Assembly: GCA_016928935.1 (NCBI GenBank)
Contig: JAFGJU010000127.1
Coordinates: forward strand, 1-18,482
DNA from: Candidatus Eiseniibacteriota bacterium
GTDB taxonomy: Bacteria; Eisenbacteria; RBG-16-71-46; JAFGJU01
Direction: 5' to 3'
DNA length: 18,482 nucleotides
The position numbers were made by a program, and so were the translations under genes. The notes beneath the pieces were generated by a model. That model had not been told where the DNA came from. It saw only the letters and a list, made by a program, of their open reading frames with translations, and searched no databases. Of this stretch, positions 1 through 8,884 are shown in pieces. The stretch's first letter is position 1. Each line of letters opens with the position of its first letter.

Positions 1-57
1 GGCGGGAATGCACTGGACATAACGTATTGACCTGGAGATGATTAGAGCGGATTCTTA
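1..57. other. Upstream edge, no gene
   Basis: A short stretch before the first gene. It contains TTGACC at 27-32, but no acceptable -10 box follows at 16-18 bases, and GGAG at 34-37 lies too far (20 bases) from the ATG at 58 to be a normal ribosome binding site. The promoter of the operon is probably upstream of the window. I see nothing else here. Confidence 0.5.
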
Positions 58-1509
58 ATGCAAATCGTGAAGTTCTTGCCGAGACAATTCTCATTCGTGC
101 TTGTCGTGTGCTGCGCGGCCGTGACGGCGGCCGCCCCCGGCGCGCTGGCCGTGTCTTTCTTGGAGGGCTACTACGAGGTCCAAACAGAGCTCAACGGCCA
201 GGACCGCTCCTGGGGTCTCAACAACCCACGGCACTACTTCGAGCTCAGGTTCCGGACCACTCCGTGGACCGAGGTCGAAGGATTCTTGAAGATGAGCGCC
301 GAGTCCAACAGGTGGAAGGACTACAAGCCCTACAACCTGTATTTCGCCAACGAAGGCCACATCAAGCTCAGGACCAAGAACGTCGAGGCGGTTCTGTTTT
401 CCCAGCAGAACCGATTCTGGTTCTCGGAGCCTCTGCTGGAGATAGTCAACGCGGACCGGGTCAAGGACGACGACTACGGCCCGAGGGCTCAGGGAGTCAG
501 GGTGGACTTCTGGGGGCTCCGGGACTTCTCCGGCGTGAGTTACTACAGCGCGAAGAGAAACGGCGACGACGCGTTCGCCTTTCGCACGAGGAGGCCTTTC
601 CTGCGGGACAGGGTCGTCCTGGGCGCCACTATGGCCAACCACAATTTCGGCACCGGCGTAAGGGACTACGACAGGGTCGTGGCCGCTGACGTGGAGCTGG
701 CCTTGGGCGAGATCTTCAAGCCGCTCGCCCGGTTCGGGCGGATAACTTGGGTGACCGAAGCAGGGAAGAACGTGTCGGGCGCCTGGCTCAGGGCCGTGCG
801 CAACCCCCTCCCGTACGGCGTCAAGACCGAGATCCGGGACCTCTCGATAGGCGACTTCTACAGCGTGGCGTCTTACCAGCACTACGAGACGAACTTCTAC
901 ACCGGCCTCTCGAGCAGGGAGTCCGACGACGACTACCGCGGGTACTACGTGGAGACCAATTACCGTGTCCCCACGAAGGCCGTGAACCTCAAGGCCTCCA
1001 GGTACGACTACCGGGCCTTCAGGTACGCGGATTCAAGAGGGCGGTTGTGGCAGAGGACTCAGAACCTGGCCGAGTTGTACGTGGAGTTCGTGAGGGGATT
1101 CACGGCCAAGGCCGAGTACCGTCACTACAGGGACAACAACGGCACCTACCCGAATTTCTTCTTCGAAGTGGCGGGTGAGAACCGCCTGGCCAGGATCAAG
1201 ACGCAACTTCGCGTGAAGGACATAGACACCGCATACCAGCTCGAGGCGTACGGCTTCGAGATGAGCATGAATCTCTCCGACCGGTGGAAGTTCTACTCCA
1301 GGGTGATGAATGTGAACGTGCCCACGCAGTCCAGACAGACCGTCTTCTTCCAGCTCAGGTACACGGGCTGGTCCGGGGGCGAGGCCTTCGTCGAGTTCGG
1401 AAACCCGGGGCACAGCGACAACCTGGTCAACGACGACGATTTCGTTCAATGGTCGAGCAACACCGACATCGAGAGATACGTGAAGCTGTTCCTGAAGATG
1501 TACTACTAG
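58..1509 (+). CDS. Secreted putative outer-membrane β-barrel protein, unknown function
   Basis: 483 residues. An N-terminal signal peptide (hydrophobic core about residues 12-28, likely cleavage after A-L-A at 31) is followed by a protein without further hydrophobic helices. The mature part is rich in Tyr, Arg, Asp and Phe in short alternating patterns that look like amphipathic β-strands, and the chain ends in Tyr-Tyr after an alternating strand, as outer-membrane barrels often do. I do not recognise a family. It sits 60 bases before the CBM48-barrel gene and heads the visible operon, so a role as a porin or as a barrel partner in α-glucan uptake is a reasonable inference, not shown by motif. 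The ATG at 58 has no clear Shine-Dalgarno, so the start is less certain than the rest; the signal peptide directly after it supports it. Confidence 0.75.
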   Translation: MQIVKFLPRQFSFVLVVCCAAVTAAAPGALAVSFLEGYYEVQTELNGQDRSWGLNNPRHYFELRFRTTPWTEVEGFLKMSAESNRWKDYKPYNLYFANEGHIKLRTKNVEAVLFSQQNRFWFSEPLLEIVNADRVKDDDYGPRAQGVRVDFWGLRDFSGVSYYSAKRNGDDAFAFRTRRPFLRDRVVLGATMANHNFGTGVRDYDRVVAADVELALGEIFKPLARFGRITWVTEAGKNVSGAWLRAVRNPLPYGVKTEIRDLSIGDFYSVASYQHYETNFYTGLSSRESDDDYRGYYVETNYRVPTKAVNLKASRYDYRAFRYADSRGRLWQRTQNLAELYVEFVRGFTAKAEYRHYRDNNGTYPNFFFEVAGENRLARIKTQLRVKDIDTAYQLEAYGFEMSMNLSDRWKFYSRVMNVNVPTQSRQTVFFQLRYTGWSGGEAFVEFGNPGHSDNLVNDDDFVQWSSNTDIERYVKLFLKMYY

Positions 1510-1569
1510 AAGCCGGCCGCGGCAGTCGACCGGCGGCGGACGACGGCAGAGAACCGGAGGTTCGAGAGC

Positions 1570-3690
1570 ATGAATGCAAGCATGAGAAGGCGCGCGGCGG
1601 GCGCCGTCGTATTGGTGTCCCTGTTGGCGGCGACGGCGGTCTCGCCCTGTCGAGCCGAGGTCACAAAGACTCCGTCCGGAATCCAGTTCGCGTACGAAGA
1701 GCCGAGCGCGGGCAGCGTGAGCCTGGTCGGGTCGTTCAACGACTGGAACAAGGCCGCCGACCCCATGACCAGAGACCAGGAGGGCGTGTGGAGGGTGACG
1801 GTCGCCCTCCAGCCGGGCAAGCACGAGTACAAGTTCCTCGTGAACGACAGCAACTACATGGCCGACCCCGACAACCCGGTCGTGGTGGGCGACTACGGCA
1901 ATTCGCAGATAGAGGTCGGGCCCGACGGCGACCTGGTGTGGGGGGCGGGCGCGGCCAAGTTCTCGAACACGGCGCTCAGCTCGAAGGTGGCGCTCAACGG
2001 GTTCTTCCGGGCCACGTACCCCTGGCAGTCGGACGCGGACGACGACGCCAGGCTGAGACTCAAGAGGCCGGACCACGACCTCAACCTGGACGTGAACGTG
2101 AAAGTGAACGATAGCGTGCAGGGCTCCGGCAGGCTCCGGCTGGACACCAGTCTGGGCGACGTGCAGGAGACTCAGGGCAGGCTATATTCCGCGCACCTCG
2201 ACCTGCTGACCCAGCCGTTCGACCTGAAGGGCTATTACAACGAGGAGGTCCTCGCGATGGACGACCCGCTGGAGCTGGCGGGTCACGAGGACCTGGCCGG
2301 CACAATCCGGGAAGAAGAGATAGATTTCGGCCGCGGCACTCAGGGCGCCGTCGCGAGGGTCCGCGGTCTGGGCGTTGACGGGACGGCGTTCTTCTCGAAC
2401 ACTTACGACTTCGACCGCTTCAGCGACCCGGGCATTTACGACAACACTGACACCGACGTGATGGGCGCACGTCTCGTCAGGGACTTGGTCCCGGACCGTG
2501 CGCGTCTGGGCTTGAGCTGGGTGCGCCGGCAGAACGGCTGGTGGGTGGACTTCGTGAGCGGCGCAAACCACAGCGCGGACATTGACTCGTTCTGGTCGGC
2601 GTGTAGGGCAGCAGGGGACTCTACGCCGAGCGACTGGTTCGAGCTGGGCACGGTGGACCAGACTTTCGCCGTGGACCTGGGGCTCACGCTCCCCGGCGCT
2701 CTTGACTGCGCGATGGAGTACGCTCAATGGCGCTGGGAGGCGAGGTGGGACGTGGGGAACCGCGAGCGTCTGGAGGGGACGAACGAGGTCAACGGCGCGC
2801 TCGACCTACCCATCGGGGAGGACAACGGCTGGAGGTTCAAGGCTGTGCTCTCGGGCGGAGGCCCGGCAGAGTTGGAATGGGAGTTGGGACACGAGGTTGA
2901 GCGTTACGACGGAATGGACGACGGCGAGCTCTACGTGGACTTCTGCCGGCCTGAGTTCGCCGACCCGGCGGTCAACACGTTCGTCGGAATCGGCGCTGTT
3001 TCCGGGTTTTCCATCGAGGAATACCCGGCTCCACCGAAGCGTCGCAATGACATCACGGAACTGGACTTGGGCTTCAAGCTCCTGAATGTGAACTGCTTCG
3101 TGGAGGTCGACAGAAGGAACACCTCTCGCAAGTACGAGTACGCGACTTCCGTGACGCCCGACGCTCCGGTTGAACAGACGAACGAGGCGTGGAGGATAGC
3201 TCCCGGCGCCTCCGTGAGCCTCATGGGAGGCCGGCTCAGCCTGGGAATAGACTACGAGCAGATAGACAACGACCCCGAAGGCGCCTTCTTCTTCAGCGCT
3301 CCCCTCGACGACCCGTGCGGCGTTTACTACTACGACACGAGGGAGCTCATCTTCTCCGGCAGGTTCGCTTTCACGGAAAGGGTCGCTGCTGTGTGGGACG
3401 TGCGGCGCATGGTCTACGAGGCCAACCCCGGGCAAGAGCCGCCGCCTGAGGAAGCTTACGTCTCACCTTATCTGGCGCTCGTCTACTCACCGGTCAAGAG
3501 CGTGGAGGTTCGCCTGGGCTATCACGTGAACCCGGTCTACTACATTGACGCTCCTCTGGAGGGCAGAGGCAACGGCAGGCAGGTCTGGCGCGACGTCTAC
3601 ATGTGGGAACACGGCGCGAGCGTATTCGACGCCGAGCGCGCCCTGACAGACGTGAAGATGGTTTCCCTGATGGGCGTGATAAGCTTCTAG
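1570..3690 (+). CDS. CBM48 glycogen-binding domain fused to an outer-membrane β-barrel
   Basis: 706 residues. A signal peptide (about 1-29, ending C-R-A) leads into a CBM48/AMPK-β-type glycogen-binding domain at about 33-117. Visible landmarks are G-S-F-N-D-W (W59), E-Y-K-F (K88) and G-N-S-Q-I-E-V (N111), which match the sugar-contacting Trp, Lys and Asn of AMPK β; the second binding Trp is replaced by Tyr96. The remaining ~585 residues contain no catalytic motif and no helical membrane segments. They show repeated alternating strands, and the chain ends in a typical barrel strand with terminal Phe (M-G-V-I-S-F). I infer an outer-membrane barrel carrying a glucan-binding domain at its N-terminus. 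The ATG at 1570 has GGAGG at 1556-1560, nine bases upstream; an in-frame ATG at 1582 is an alternative. Which side of the membrane the CBM48 faces cannot be decided from sequence. Confidence 0.8.
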   Translation: MNASMRRRAAGAVVLVSLLAATAVSPCRAEVTKTPSGIQFAYEEPSAGSVSLVGSFNDWNKAADPMTRDQEGVWRVTVALQPGKHEYKFLVNDSNYMADPDNPVVVGDYGNSQIEVGPDGDLVWGAGAAKFSNTALSSKVALNGFFRATYPWQSDADDDARLRLKRPDHDLNLDVNVKVNDSVQGSGRLRLDTSLGDVQETQGRLYSAHLDLLTQPFDLKGYYNEEVLAMDDPLELAGHEDLAGTIREEEIDFGRGTQGAVARVRGLGVDGTAFFSNTYDFDRFSDPGIYDNTDTDVMGARLVRDLVPDRARLGLSWVRRQNGWWVDFVSGANHSADIDSFWSACRAAGDSTPSDWFELGTVDQTFAVDLGLTLPGALDCAMEYAQWRWEARWDVGNRERLEGTNEVNGALDLPIGEDNGWRFKAVLSGGGPAELEWELGHEVERYDGMDDGELYVDFCRPEFADPAVNTFVGIGAVSGFSIEEYPAPPKRRNDITELDLGFKLLNVNCFVEVDRRNTSRKYEYATSVTPDAPVEQTNEAWRIAPGASVSLMGGRLSLGIDYEQIDNDPEGAFFFSAPLDDPCGVYYYDTRELIFSGRFAFTERVAAVWDVRRMVYEANPGQEPPPEEAYVSPYLALVYSPVKSVEVRLGYHVNPVYYIDAPLEGRGNGRQVWRDVYMWEHGASVFDAERALTDVKMVSLMGVISF

Positions 3691-3753
3691 CCCGATGGCG
3701 CCGGCTCACCAGCATTGAAAGGGAGCAAGCACCCAGAAAGGAAGCGAGCACCG

Positions 3754-4566
3754 ATGAATCCTCGGAAGAATCATGCGTCCGACACCCACGGAGACAGACC
3801 CGATTGCGCGGGGCGCCGTTCAAGGCAGGCGAAGGCAGTAGCGCCCGCGGTGGTCTGGGTAGCGGTTCTGAGCGCCGTGCTCTGGCTCGCCGGGTGCACG
3901 GTGATGCGCGCCGTGAGGACGCGTCTCCCCAAGCCCGGACCCACGCCGCAGGGCGTGTTGTTCCAGTACGACGCCCAAGCTGCCACGCAAGTCAACCTGG
4001 CCGGCAACTTCAACAACTGGGGAGGGACGCAGGGCGGGGGCCGGTTCGACCCGGGGATCGACCCGATGGCCTCGGACGAGAGGGGAGTGTGGAAGATTTC
4101 CGTGCCGCTGCCCCCCGGTCGCTACCAGTACAAGTTCGTGATCGACCAGGTGCGCTGGGAGAAGGACCCGAACAACCCCGACGTGGCACAGGAGGGCGGC
4201 TTCGAGAACTCCCTCGTGATAGTACCCGAGGGGGTGAAGTACGACGTGCCCTTCATCTCGCTCACGACCGCCCTGGAGGCCACCGGCCGGTCGCCCGCAG
4301 GCCGCAAGGCGGAGGTCGAGTTCTCGCTGGACGCGCCCGAGGCGAAGAGCGTGTTCGTGGCTGGGACGTTCAACAACTGGGCCGCCGACAAGGACAGGTT
4401 GAAGAAGGACGCGACGGGGGTCTGGCGAATCAGGCTCTCTGTCTCCGTGGGAAAGCAGGAATACAAGTTCGTGGTGGACGGCCAGTGGAAGGAGGACCCC
4501 GCGAACCCCAACAAGGTCGCGGACGCCTACGGAGGGTCCAATTCAGTGATAGAGGTCTCGGAATAG
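3754..4566 (+). CDS. Lipoprotein with two CBM48 glycogen-binding domains
   Basis: 270 residues from the ATG at 3754, preferred because AGAAAGGAAG lies just upstream; an in-frame TTG at 3715 would add 13 residues. A hydrophobic stretch (about 30-47) ends in a lipobox L-A-G-C with the lipidated Cys at 48. Two CBM48 domains follow, at about 66-158 and 184-269, each with F-N-N-W (W89, W209), Y-K-F (K127, K238), a second Trp (W135, W245) and the late Asn (N152, N263), so both keep the residues that hold glycogen in AMPK β. There is no catalytic domain. The likely role is a membrane-anchored glucan-holding protein, comparable in job to SusE/SusF but built from another fold family. The basic, hydrophilic stretch of about 27 residues before the hydrophobic core is longer than in most lipoprotein signals. 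It lies between the barrel gene and the GH57 gene, with gaps of 63 and 49 bases. Confidence 0.85.
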   Translation: MNPRKNHASDTHGDRPDCAGRRSRQAKAVAPAVVWVAVLSAVLWLAGCTVMRAVRTRLPKPGPTPQGVLFQYDAQAATQVNLAGNFNNWGGTQGGGRFDPGIDPMASDERGVWKISVPLPPGRYQYKFVIDQVRWEKDPNNPDVAQEGGFENSLVIVPEGVKYDVPFISLTTALEATGRSPAGRKAEVEFSLDAPEAKSVFVAGTFNNWAADKDRLKKDATGVWRIRLSVSVGKQEYKFVVDGQWKEDPANPNKVADAYGGSNSVIEVSE

Positions 4567-4615
4567 CCGTTTCAGCGCCGGAGGCCCAAAACCGGAGGCG
4601 CATGAGGAGAACCCA

Positions 4616-7510
4616 ATGAACGTGAAGCGAGGTGATGGAAGGTCGGGCGCGTGGGGTAGAAGGCTCTTTCTCGCCCTGGCGTCGGCGGTCTGCGTCGTTG
4701 CCGTCGTGTCCGGCGCGCTGCCGTCGTGGGCCGGACCGCCGCGGCGCACCGACGCCGGAATAGAGTTCCAGATTGACGCTCCGAACGCGCGGACGGCGTA
4801 CCTGGCGGGGGAGTTCAACAATTGGTCTCAGAACGCCGACGCCATGACCCAGGGGGAGGACGGCGTCTTCCGCGCAGTGAAGCAGCTCGCGCCGGGGACC
4901 TATCAGTACAAGTTCATAGTGGACGGCACGTGGAGGGAGGACCCGGACAACCCGGCCAAGACTCCGGACCCCTACGGGGGGTCCAACTCCGTGCTCGTGA
5001 TACTCGAGGACGGCTCGGTGTCGCTCGCGGCGCCCAGGGCGCCGTCTCCGGAGCCGCTGGTGGACAAGATAACGGCCTCCGGCAGGCCCATCCATTTGGC
5101 GCTCCTATGGCACCAGCACCAGCCCAGGTACGAACGCGACCCCGGGACCGGCGAGTACCTTGACCCCTGGGTGCGGCTCCACTGCACAAAGGACTACTAC
5201 GACATGGCGGCGATGGTGTCGGAGTTCGACGGGCTCAGGTACTCGGTGAACTTGACTCCGGTGCTCATGTTCCAGATAGAGGACGTGGTGCGCGGGTACG
5301 AGACCGGCGGCGCGACCGACAAGGCGCTCAGGATAAGCTCGATTCCGGCCGAGGAGCTGGGCGAAGCGGACAAGCGGTACATGCTGGGCAGGTTCTTTGA
5401 CGCCGACTGGCGGCATCAAATAGACGTCTATCCCAGGTACGCGGAGCTCCGCGACAGGAGACTGGGCCTCAGCGAGGAGAAGCTGCTCGAGAGCGTCCCG
5501 CTCTACTCCGCCCAGGACTTCAGGGACCTCCAGGTGTGGTTCAACCTGGCCTGGTTCGACCCGGACTTTCTGGAGGGCCCAGTGACCCTTCCTTCGGGCG
5601 TGACCGTCGACCTTTCGGACCTGGTCGAGAAGGGTGGCTCCTTCACCGAGGCGGAGAAGAAGCGCGTCCTGGACGCCGGCGTTGAGATAATGAGAAACGT
5701 CATCCCGGTCCACAGGAAACTCCAGGACGAGGGGAGAGTGGAGGTCACGACGACCCCGTTCTATCACCCGATTCTGCCGCTGATATACGACACGGGCCTG
5801 GCCTCGATCGCCATGCCGGCAGCCAGGCTCCCTTCGGAGAGGTTCAGCTGGCCCGAGGACGCGGCCGAGCACGTGAACAGAGCGGCCTCCTTCTACGAGG
5901 AAAGGTTCGGAAGGAAGCCGAAGGGCATGTGGCCGGGGGAGGGCGCGGTCGCGCAGGAGATAATACAGGCGGTCGCCGACGGCGGCTTCATGTGGGTCGC
6001 GACTGATTTCGACAACCTGGCCTATTCCCTCAACAACATGAGTCTCTCCGCGTCCGAGAAATTCACCCTCTACAGGGGCACGGACGGCGGCAAGACGTTG
6101 GGCCTGGTGTTCAGGGACGCCGGACTGTCCAACGACGTAGGTTTCAGGTTCTCACAGATGGACCCGGTTCAGGCCGCGAACGATTTTCTCCAGAACATGC
6201 ACAACATCCAGCGGGCGCTGGCCCAGTCGGACGGAGACCACATGGTCGTGGTGATACTGGACGGCGAGAACGCGTGGCAGAATTACGAGCACGACGGGAA
6301 GGACTTTCTGCGAGCTCTGTACTCTCAGCTCGTCAAGGCGTCGTGGGTGAAGACCACCACGGTGAGCGATTTTCTGGCGCAGCATCCGGTCGAACAGCTC
6401 CCGGCAGTCGAGCGCCTGTGGGCGGGGTCCTGGGACGGGCACTCGTTCGCGACCTGGATAGGCGAGCCGGAAGAAAACCTGGGGTGGGAGTATCTGACCA
6501 AGGCCAGGCGGGACTTCGGAGAATGGAAGGAGGGTCTCGCCGGGGAGAAGTCTGGGGAGAAGGTCGGCGAGAAGGTTGGCGCGCCCGAGGACGACGTCGT
6601 TGCGGCCGCGTACGACCTGATCCTGGCCGCTGAGGGCAGCGACTGGTTCTGGTGGTACGGGAAGGACAAGGACTCGGGAAACGACGAGCGCTTCGACGAG
6701 GCCTTCAGGAACACTCTGAAGCAGGTGTACGTCACCATGTCCAGGCCGGTGCCCGCTTACCTTGACGAGCCGATACTGGGGGTCGGCGCGGCCCCCGCGC
6801 GGAAGCTCCGCGGCGCTAAGGAGACAGTCCTCTACTCGGCGGAGGACCCGCCGGGAGACGACAACGGGCCGGGCGGCTACACCTATCCCACGAACCCCGT
6901 GTTCGTCAAGGGGGCTTACGACATCAGGCATTTTGAGGTGTCCGAGGACACAACGGACGTCATATTCACGCTGACCATCGCCGGCGAGCTCACGGCCCCG
7001 TGGGGTGGAGACCTGGGTTACTGCCTGCAGGGAGTCGACGTATACGTCGACATCGACGGAAAGCCCGGCAGCGGCTCGCGCTCGCTCTTCCAAGGCAGGA
7101 ACGCCTTCGCCCGGTCGGGGTCCGAGTGGGAGTTCGCCGTGATGGCCAACATGGACGAGGTGAGTCTCTACGGTTCCGACATGAAACCCGTGGCGCCGGC
7201 GAAAGTGGGAGCGTGGGGAGACCCGGCGACTCGTTCCATAATCGTGAGGGTCCCCAAGGCCGTGGTCGGAAAGCCGGACGAGGAGTGGAGCGTGATAGCG
7301 TTCCTGGTCGGTCACGACGGCTACTCGCCGGGGCGCGTCAGGCCAGTGACGCAAACGGCGCAGGAGTGGACCTTCGGCGGCAGCACCAGCCCGTCCGAGC
7401 CCAGGATACTGGACCTGGTTGTGCCGCCGGCTCAGGACCAGAAAGAGATACTGGGCGCGTTCCAGGAGGGCCGGCCCGTGGAGCTGCCGGGAGTGCGCGT
7501 GATTCAATAA
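4616..7510 (+). CDS. Secreted GH57 amylopullulanase-like enzyme with CBM48
   Basis: 964 residues. Signal peptide to about residue 39 (P-S-W-A); CBM48 at about 43-131 (W70, K99, W106, N124); GH57 catalytic region about 158-715; and a C-terminal β-rich module (about 735-945) resembling the glucodextranase/amylopullulanase C-terminal domain. GH57 signatures visible in order: H-Q-H-Q-P at 166-170, E-V-T-T-T-P-F-Y-H-P at 376-385, G-M-W-P-G-E with the candidate nucleophile Glu442, A-T-D at 462-464, and I-L-D-G-E-N-A-W with candidate acid/base Asp549. The D-W-F-W-W-Y-G stretch at 676-682 is typical of the amylopullulanase branch. Expected activity is hydrolysis of α-1,4 and probably α-1,6 bonds in starch, glycogen or pullulan outside the cytoplasm. 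A short E-K-V-G repeat sits at 643-655. Start at ATG 4616 with GAGGAGA five bases upstream. The exact bond specificity cannot be read from sequence. Confidence 0.93.
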   Translation: MNVKRGDGRSGAWGRRLFLALASAVCVVAVVSGALPSWAGPPRRTDAGIEFQIDAPNARTAYLAGEFNNWSQNADAMTQGEDGVFRAVKQLAPGTYQYKFIVDGTWREDPDNPAKTPDPYGGSNSVLVILEDGSVSLAAPRAPSPEPLVDKITASGRPIHLALLWHQHQPRYERDPGTGEYLDPWVRLHCTKDYYDMAAMVSEFDGLRYSVNLTPVLMFQIEDVVRGYETGGATDKALRISSIPAEELGEADKRYMLGRFFDADWRHQIDVYPRYAELRDRRLGLSEEKLLESVPLYSAQDFRDLQVWFNLAWFDPDFLEGPVTLPSGVTVDLSDLVEKGGSFTEAEKKRVLDAGVEIMRNVIPVHRKLQDEGRVEVTTTPFYHPILPLIYDTGLASIAMPAARLPSERFSWPEDAAEHVNRAASFYEERFGRKPKGMWPGEGAVAQEIIQAVADGGFMWVATDFDNLAYSLNNMSLSASEKFTLYRGTDGGKTLGLVFRDAGLSNDVGFRFSQMDPVQAANDFLQNMHNIQRALAQSDGDHMVVVILDGENAWQNYEHDGKDFLRALYSQLVKASWVKTTTVSDFLAQHPVEQLPAVERLWAGSWDGHSFATWIGEPEENLGWEYLTKARRDFGEWKEGLAGEKSGEKVGEKVGAPEDDVVAAAYDLILAAEGSDWFWWYGKDKDSGNDERFDEAFRNTLKQVYVTMSRPVPAYLDEPILGVGAAPARKLRGAKETVLYSAEDPPGDDNGPGGYTYPTNPVFVKGAYDIRHFEVSEDTTDVIFTLTIAGELTAPWGGDLGYCLQGVDVYVDIDGKPGSGSRSLFQGRNAFARSGSEWEFAVMANMDEVSLYGSDMKPVAPAKVGAWGDPATRSIIVRVPKAVVGKPDEEWSVIAFLVGHDGYSPGRVRPVTQTAQEWTFGGSTSPSEPRILDLVVPPAQDQKEILGAFQEGRPVELPGVRVIQ
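6542..6577 (+). repeat. Three 12-base tandem units within the GH57 gene
   Basis: Three near-identical 12-base units (6542-6553, 6554-6565, 6566-6577) of the form GGGGAGAAGGTC encode G-E-K-S/G-E-K-V/G-E-K-V at residues 643-654 of the GH57 protein. The stretch is hydrophilic and lies between the catalytic core motifs and D-W-F-W-W-Y-G, so it is probably an exposed loop expanded by slippage. Confidence 0.7.
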
Positions 7511-7565
7511 TTGAAACGGCGAGGGGAAGTGTTCCGGCCGACAAGGCTCGGGCAGAAGGCGCCGG

Positions 7566-7583
7566 GGGCCCGAACCCGGGCCC
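7566..7583 (+). other. GC-only hairpin ahead of the binding-protein gene
   Basis: GGGCCCG (7566-7572) pairs perfectly with CGGGCCC (7577-7583) around a four-base loop, AACC. It lies in the 111-base gap between the GH57 gene and the solute-binding protein gene, 38 bases before the latter's start. No T-run follows, so it is unlikely to be a terminator; an mRNA processing or stability element is possible. Confidence 0.45.
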
Positions 7584-7621
7584 GCCCGCGCGGAGCGTCC
7601 GACCCGCCGCTGGAGGAGTCG

Positions 7622-8866
7622 ATGACAAGGACCCTGCGTTTTTCCGTCTTCTTGATTTCGGCCCTTCTCCTGGTTTACGCGGCCCTCTCGGGCTGCGCGA
7701 AGAAGGACGATGGCTCGATCGCCATCTGGGAGCAGATGGACCCGGAAGAGCAGAAGCTCCTAGACGCCAGGCTGGCCGCGTTCCAGGCGTCCCACCCGGG
7801 CGTCGAAGTCACACGGCTCCACTTCGAGACGGAGCTCTTGAGGACCCAGTTCCAGACGGCTGGCCTGGCCGGAGGCGGCCCGTGTCTGGTGTTCGGCCCG
7901 TCGGACCAGATCGGTCCCATGTCCACGATGAAGCTCATTCGGCCGCTGAACGAGCTTCTTGGCGAGGAGTTTCTGTCTACGTTCGTCGAAGGCAGCCTTG
8001 ACACCCTGAACGGCCTGGTCTACGCGGTGCCCGACCAGGTGGGGAACCATCTGGCTCTCGTCTACAACAAGAAATACGTGAAGGACGCGCCGGCCAACAC
8101 GAACGAGCTGATCGCCGTCGCCAGGAAGAACACGGTTGACGAAAACGGGGACGGCGTGGCCGACCGGTACGGGCTGGTCTTCAACGCTGTCGAGCCCTTC
8201 TGGCTCGTGCCCTTCCTGGGCGGCTACGGCGGCTGGATAATGGACGCCCGTTCCGGGCCGACTCTGGACTCGCCCGCCATGGTGAAGGCACTGGGGTTCG
8301 TGCGGGACCTCAGGGTGAAGCACGCCGTTCTGCCCAAGGAATGCGACTACCAGCAGGCCGAGACGCTGTTCAAGGAGGGGAAGGCGGCGATGATAATCAA
8401 CGGTCCCTGGTCCTGGGGCGGCTACATAGGCGCCGGCATAGACGTGGGGGTGGCTCCCATACCCAGGGTTTCCGAGACGGGCCTCTGGCCGAGCCCGATG
8501 GTCTCTTCAAAGGGTTACTCGGTCAACGTGCACTGCCCGAAGGAGAAGCTGCCCGTGGTGAAGGAGCTCTTGGACTTCCTGACCTCCGACGAGAACCAGC
8601 TCGAGTCCGCGAGAAAGATCAAGATGTTGCCGGCCAGGCGCACCGCGGTGGACGCTCTCGGGTCGATAGGCGACCCGTTTCTGGAGAGCTCGCTCGCCCA
8701 GGTCCGTCTCGGCCGCAGGATGCCCGTCGTCCCGGAGATGAGGGCGATTTGGGACAGCATGCGCCCCGCGTTCCAGAACGTGTTGAACGGAGAGACGGAC
8801 CCCGAGACCGCGGCCGCAGAGATGCAGAAGGCGGCGGTCGAGAGCATCGCCAAGATGAAAGAGTAG
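7622..8866 (+). CDS. malE: Maltodextrin-type ABC transporter substrate-binding lipoprotein
   Basis: 414 residues from the ATG at 7622, chosen because GGAGGAG (7612-7618) precedes it and a lipoprotein signal follows at once; the open frame extends back to 7511 with an implausible Arg/Pro-rich N-terminus. Lipobox L-S-G-C gives a lipidated Cys25. The mature part follows the family 1 extracellular solute-binding fold: W-E-Q-M-D at 36-40, the D-x-N-G-D-G-x-A-D-R-Y-G segment at about 173-184, and G-K-A-A-M-I-I-N-G-P-W-S-W at 253-265, the stretch that is very similar in MalE-type proteins. The protein would catch maltodextrins in the periplasm and pass them to the two permeases encoded next. Sugar preference is inferred from the neighbours; the fold itself also serves other oligosaccharides. 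Confidence 0.9.
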   Translation: MTRTLRFSVFLISALLLVYAALSGCAKKDDGSIAIWEQMDPEEQKLLDARLAAFQASHPGVEVTRLHFETELLRTQFQTAGLAGGGPCLVFGPSDQIGPMSTMKLIRPLNELLGEEFLSTFVEGSLDTLNGLVYAVPDQVGNHLALVYNKKYVKDAPANTNELIAVARKNTVDENGDGVADRYGLVFNAVEPFWLVPFLGGYGGWIMDARSGPTLDSPAMVKALGFVRDLRVKHAVLPKECDYQQAETLFKEGKAAMIINGPWSWGGYIGAGIDVGVAPIPRVSETGLWPSPMVSSKGYSVNVHCPKEKLPVVKELLDFLTSDENQLESARKIKMLPARRTAVDALGSIGDPFLESSLAQVRLGRRMPVVPEMRAIWDSMRPAFQNVLNGETDPETAAAEMQKAAVESIAKMKE

Positions 8867-8884
8867 TGACTCCACGGGCCTCTT

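Noticed and set aside
27..55. TTGACC at 27-32 as promoter of the first gene
   Set aside because: The hexamer 17 bases later is GATTCT, with only three consensus matches, and the start of transcription would fall inside the coding sequence.
91..882. Long antisense open frame opposite the first gene, with similar long frames opposite most genes (for example 1033-2076, 6152-7507, 13849-15804 on the - strand)
   Set aside because: High-GC genes leave antisense frames open by chance. These translations are Arg/Val/His/Pro-rich, with no domains, no ribosome binding sites and full overlap with well-supported genes.
7511..7621. N-terminal extension of the binding protein back to 7511
   Set aside because: The extension is Arg/Pro-rich and would bury the lipoprotein signal; ATG 7622 has a GGAGGAG site and is followed directly by the signal peptide.
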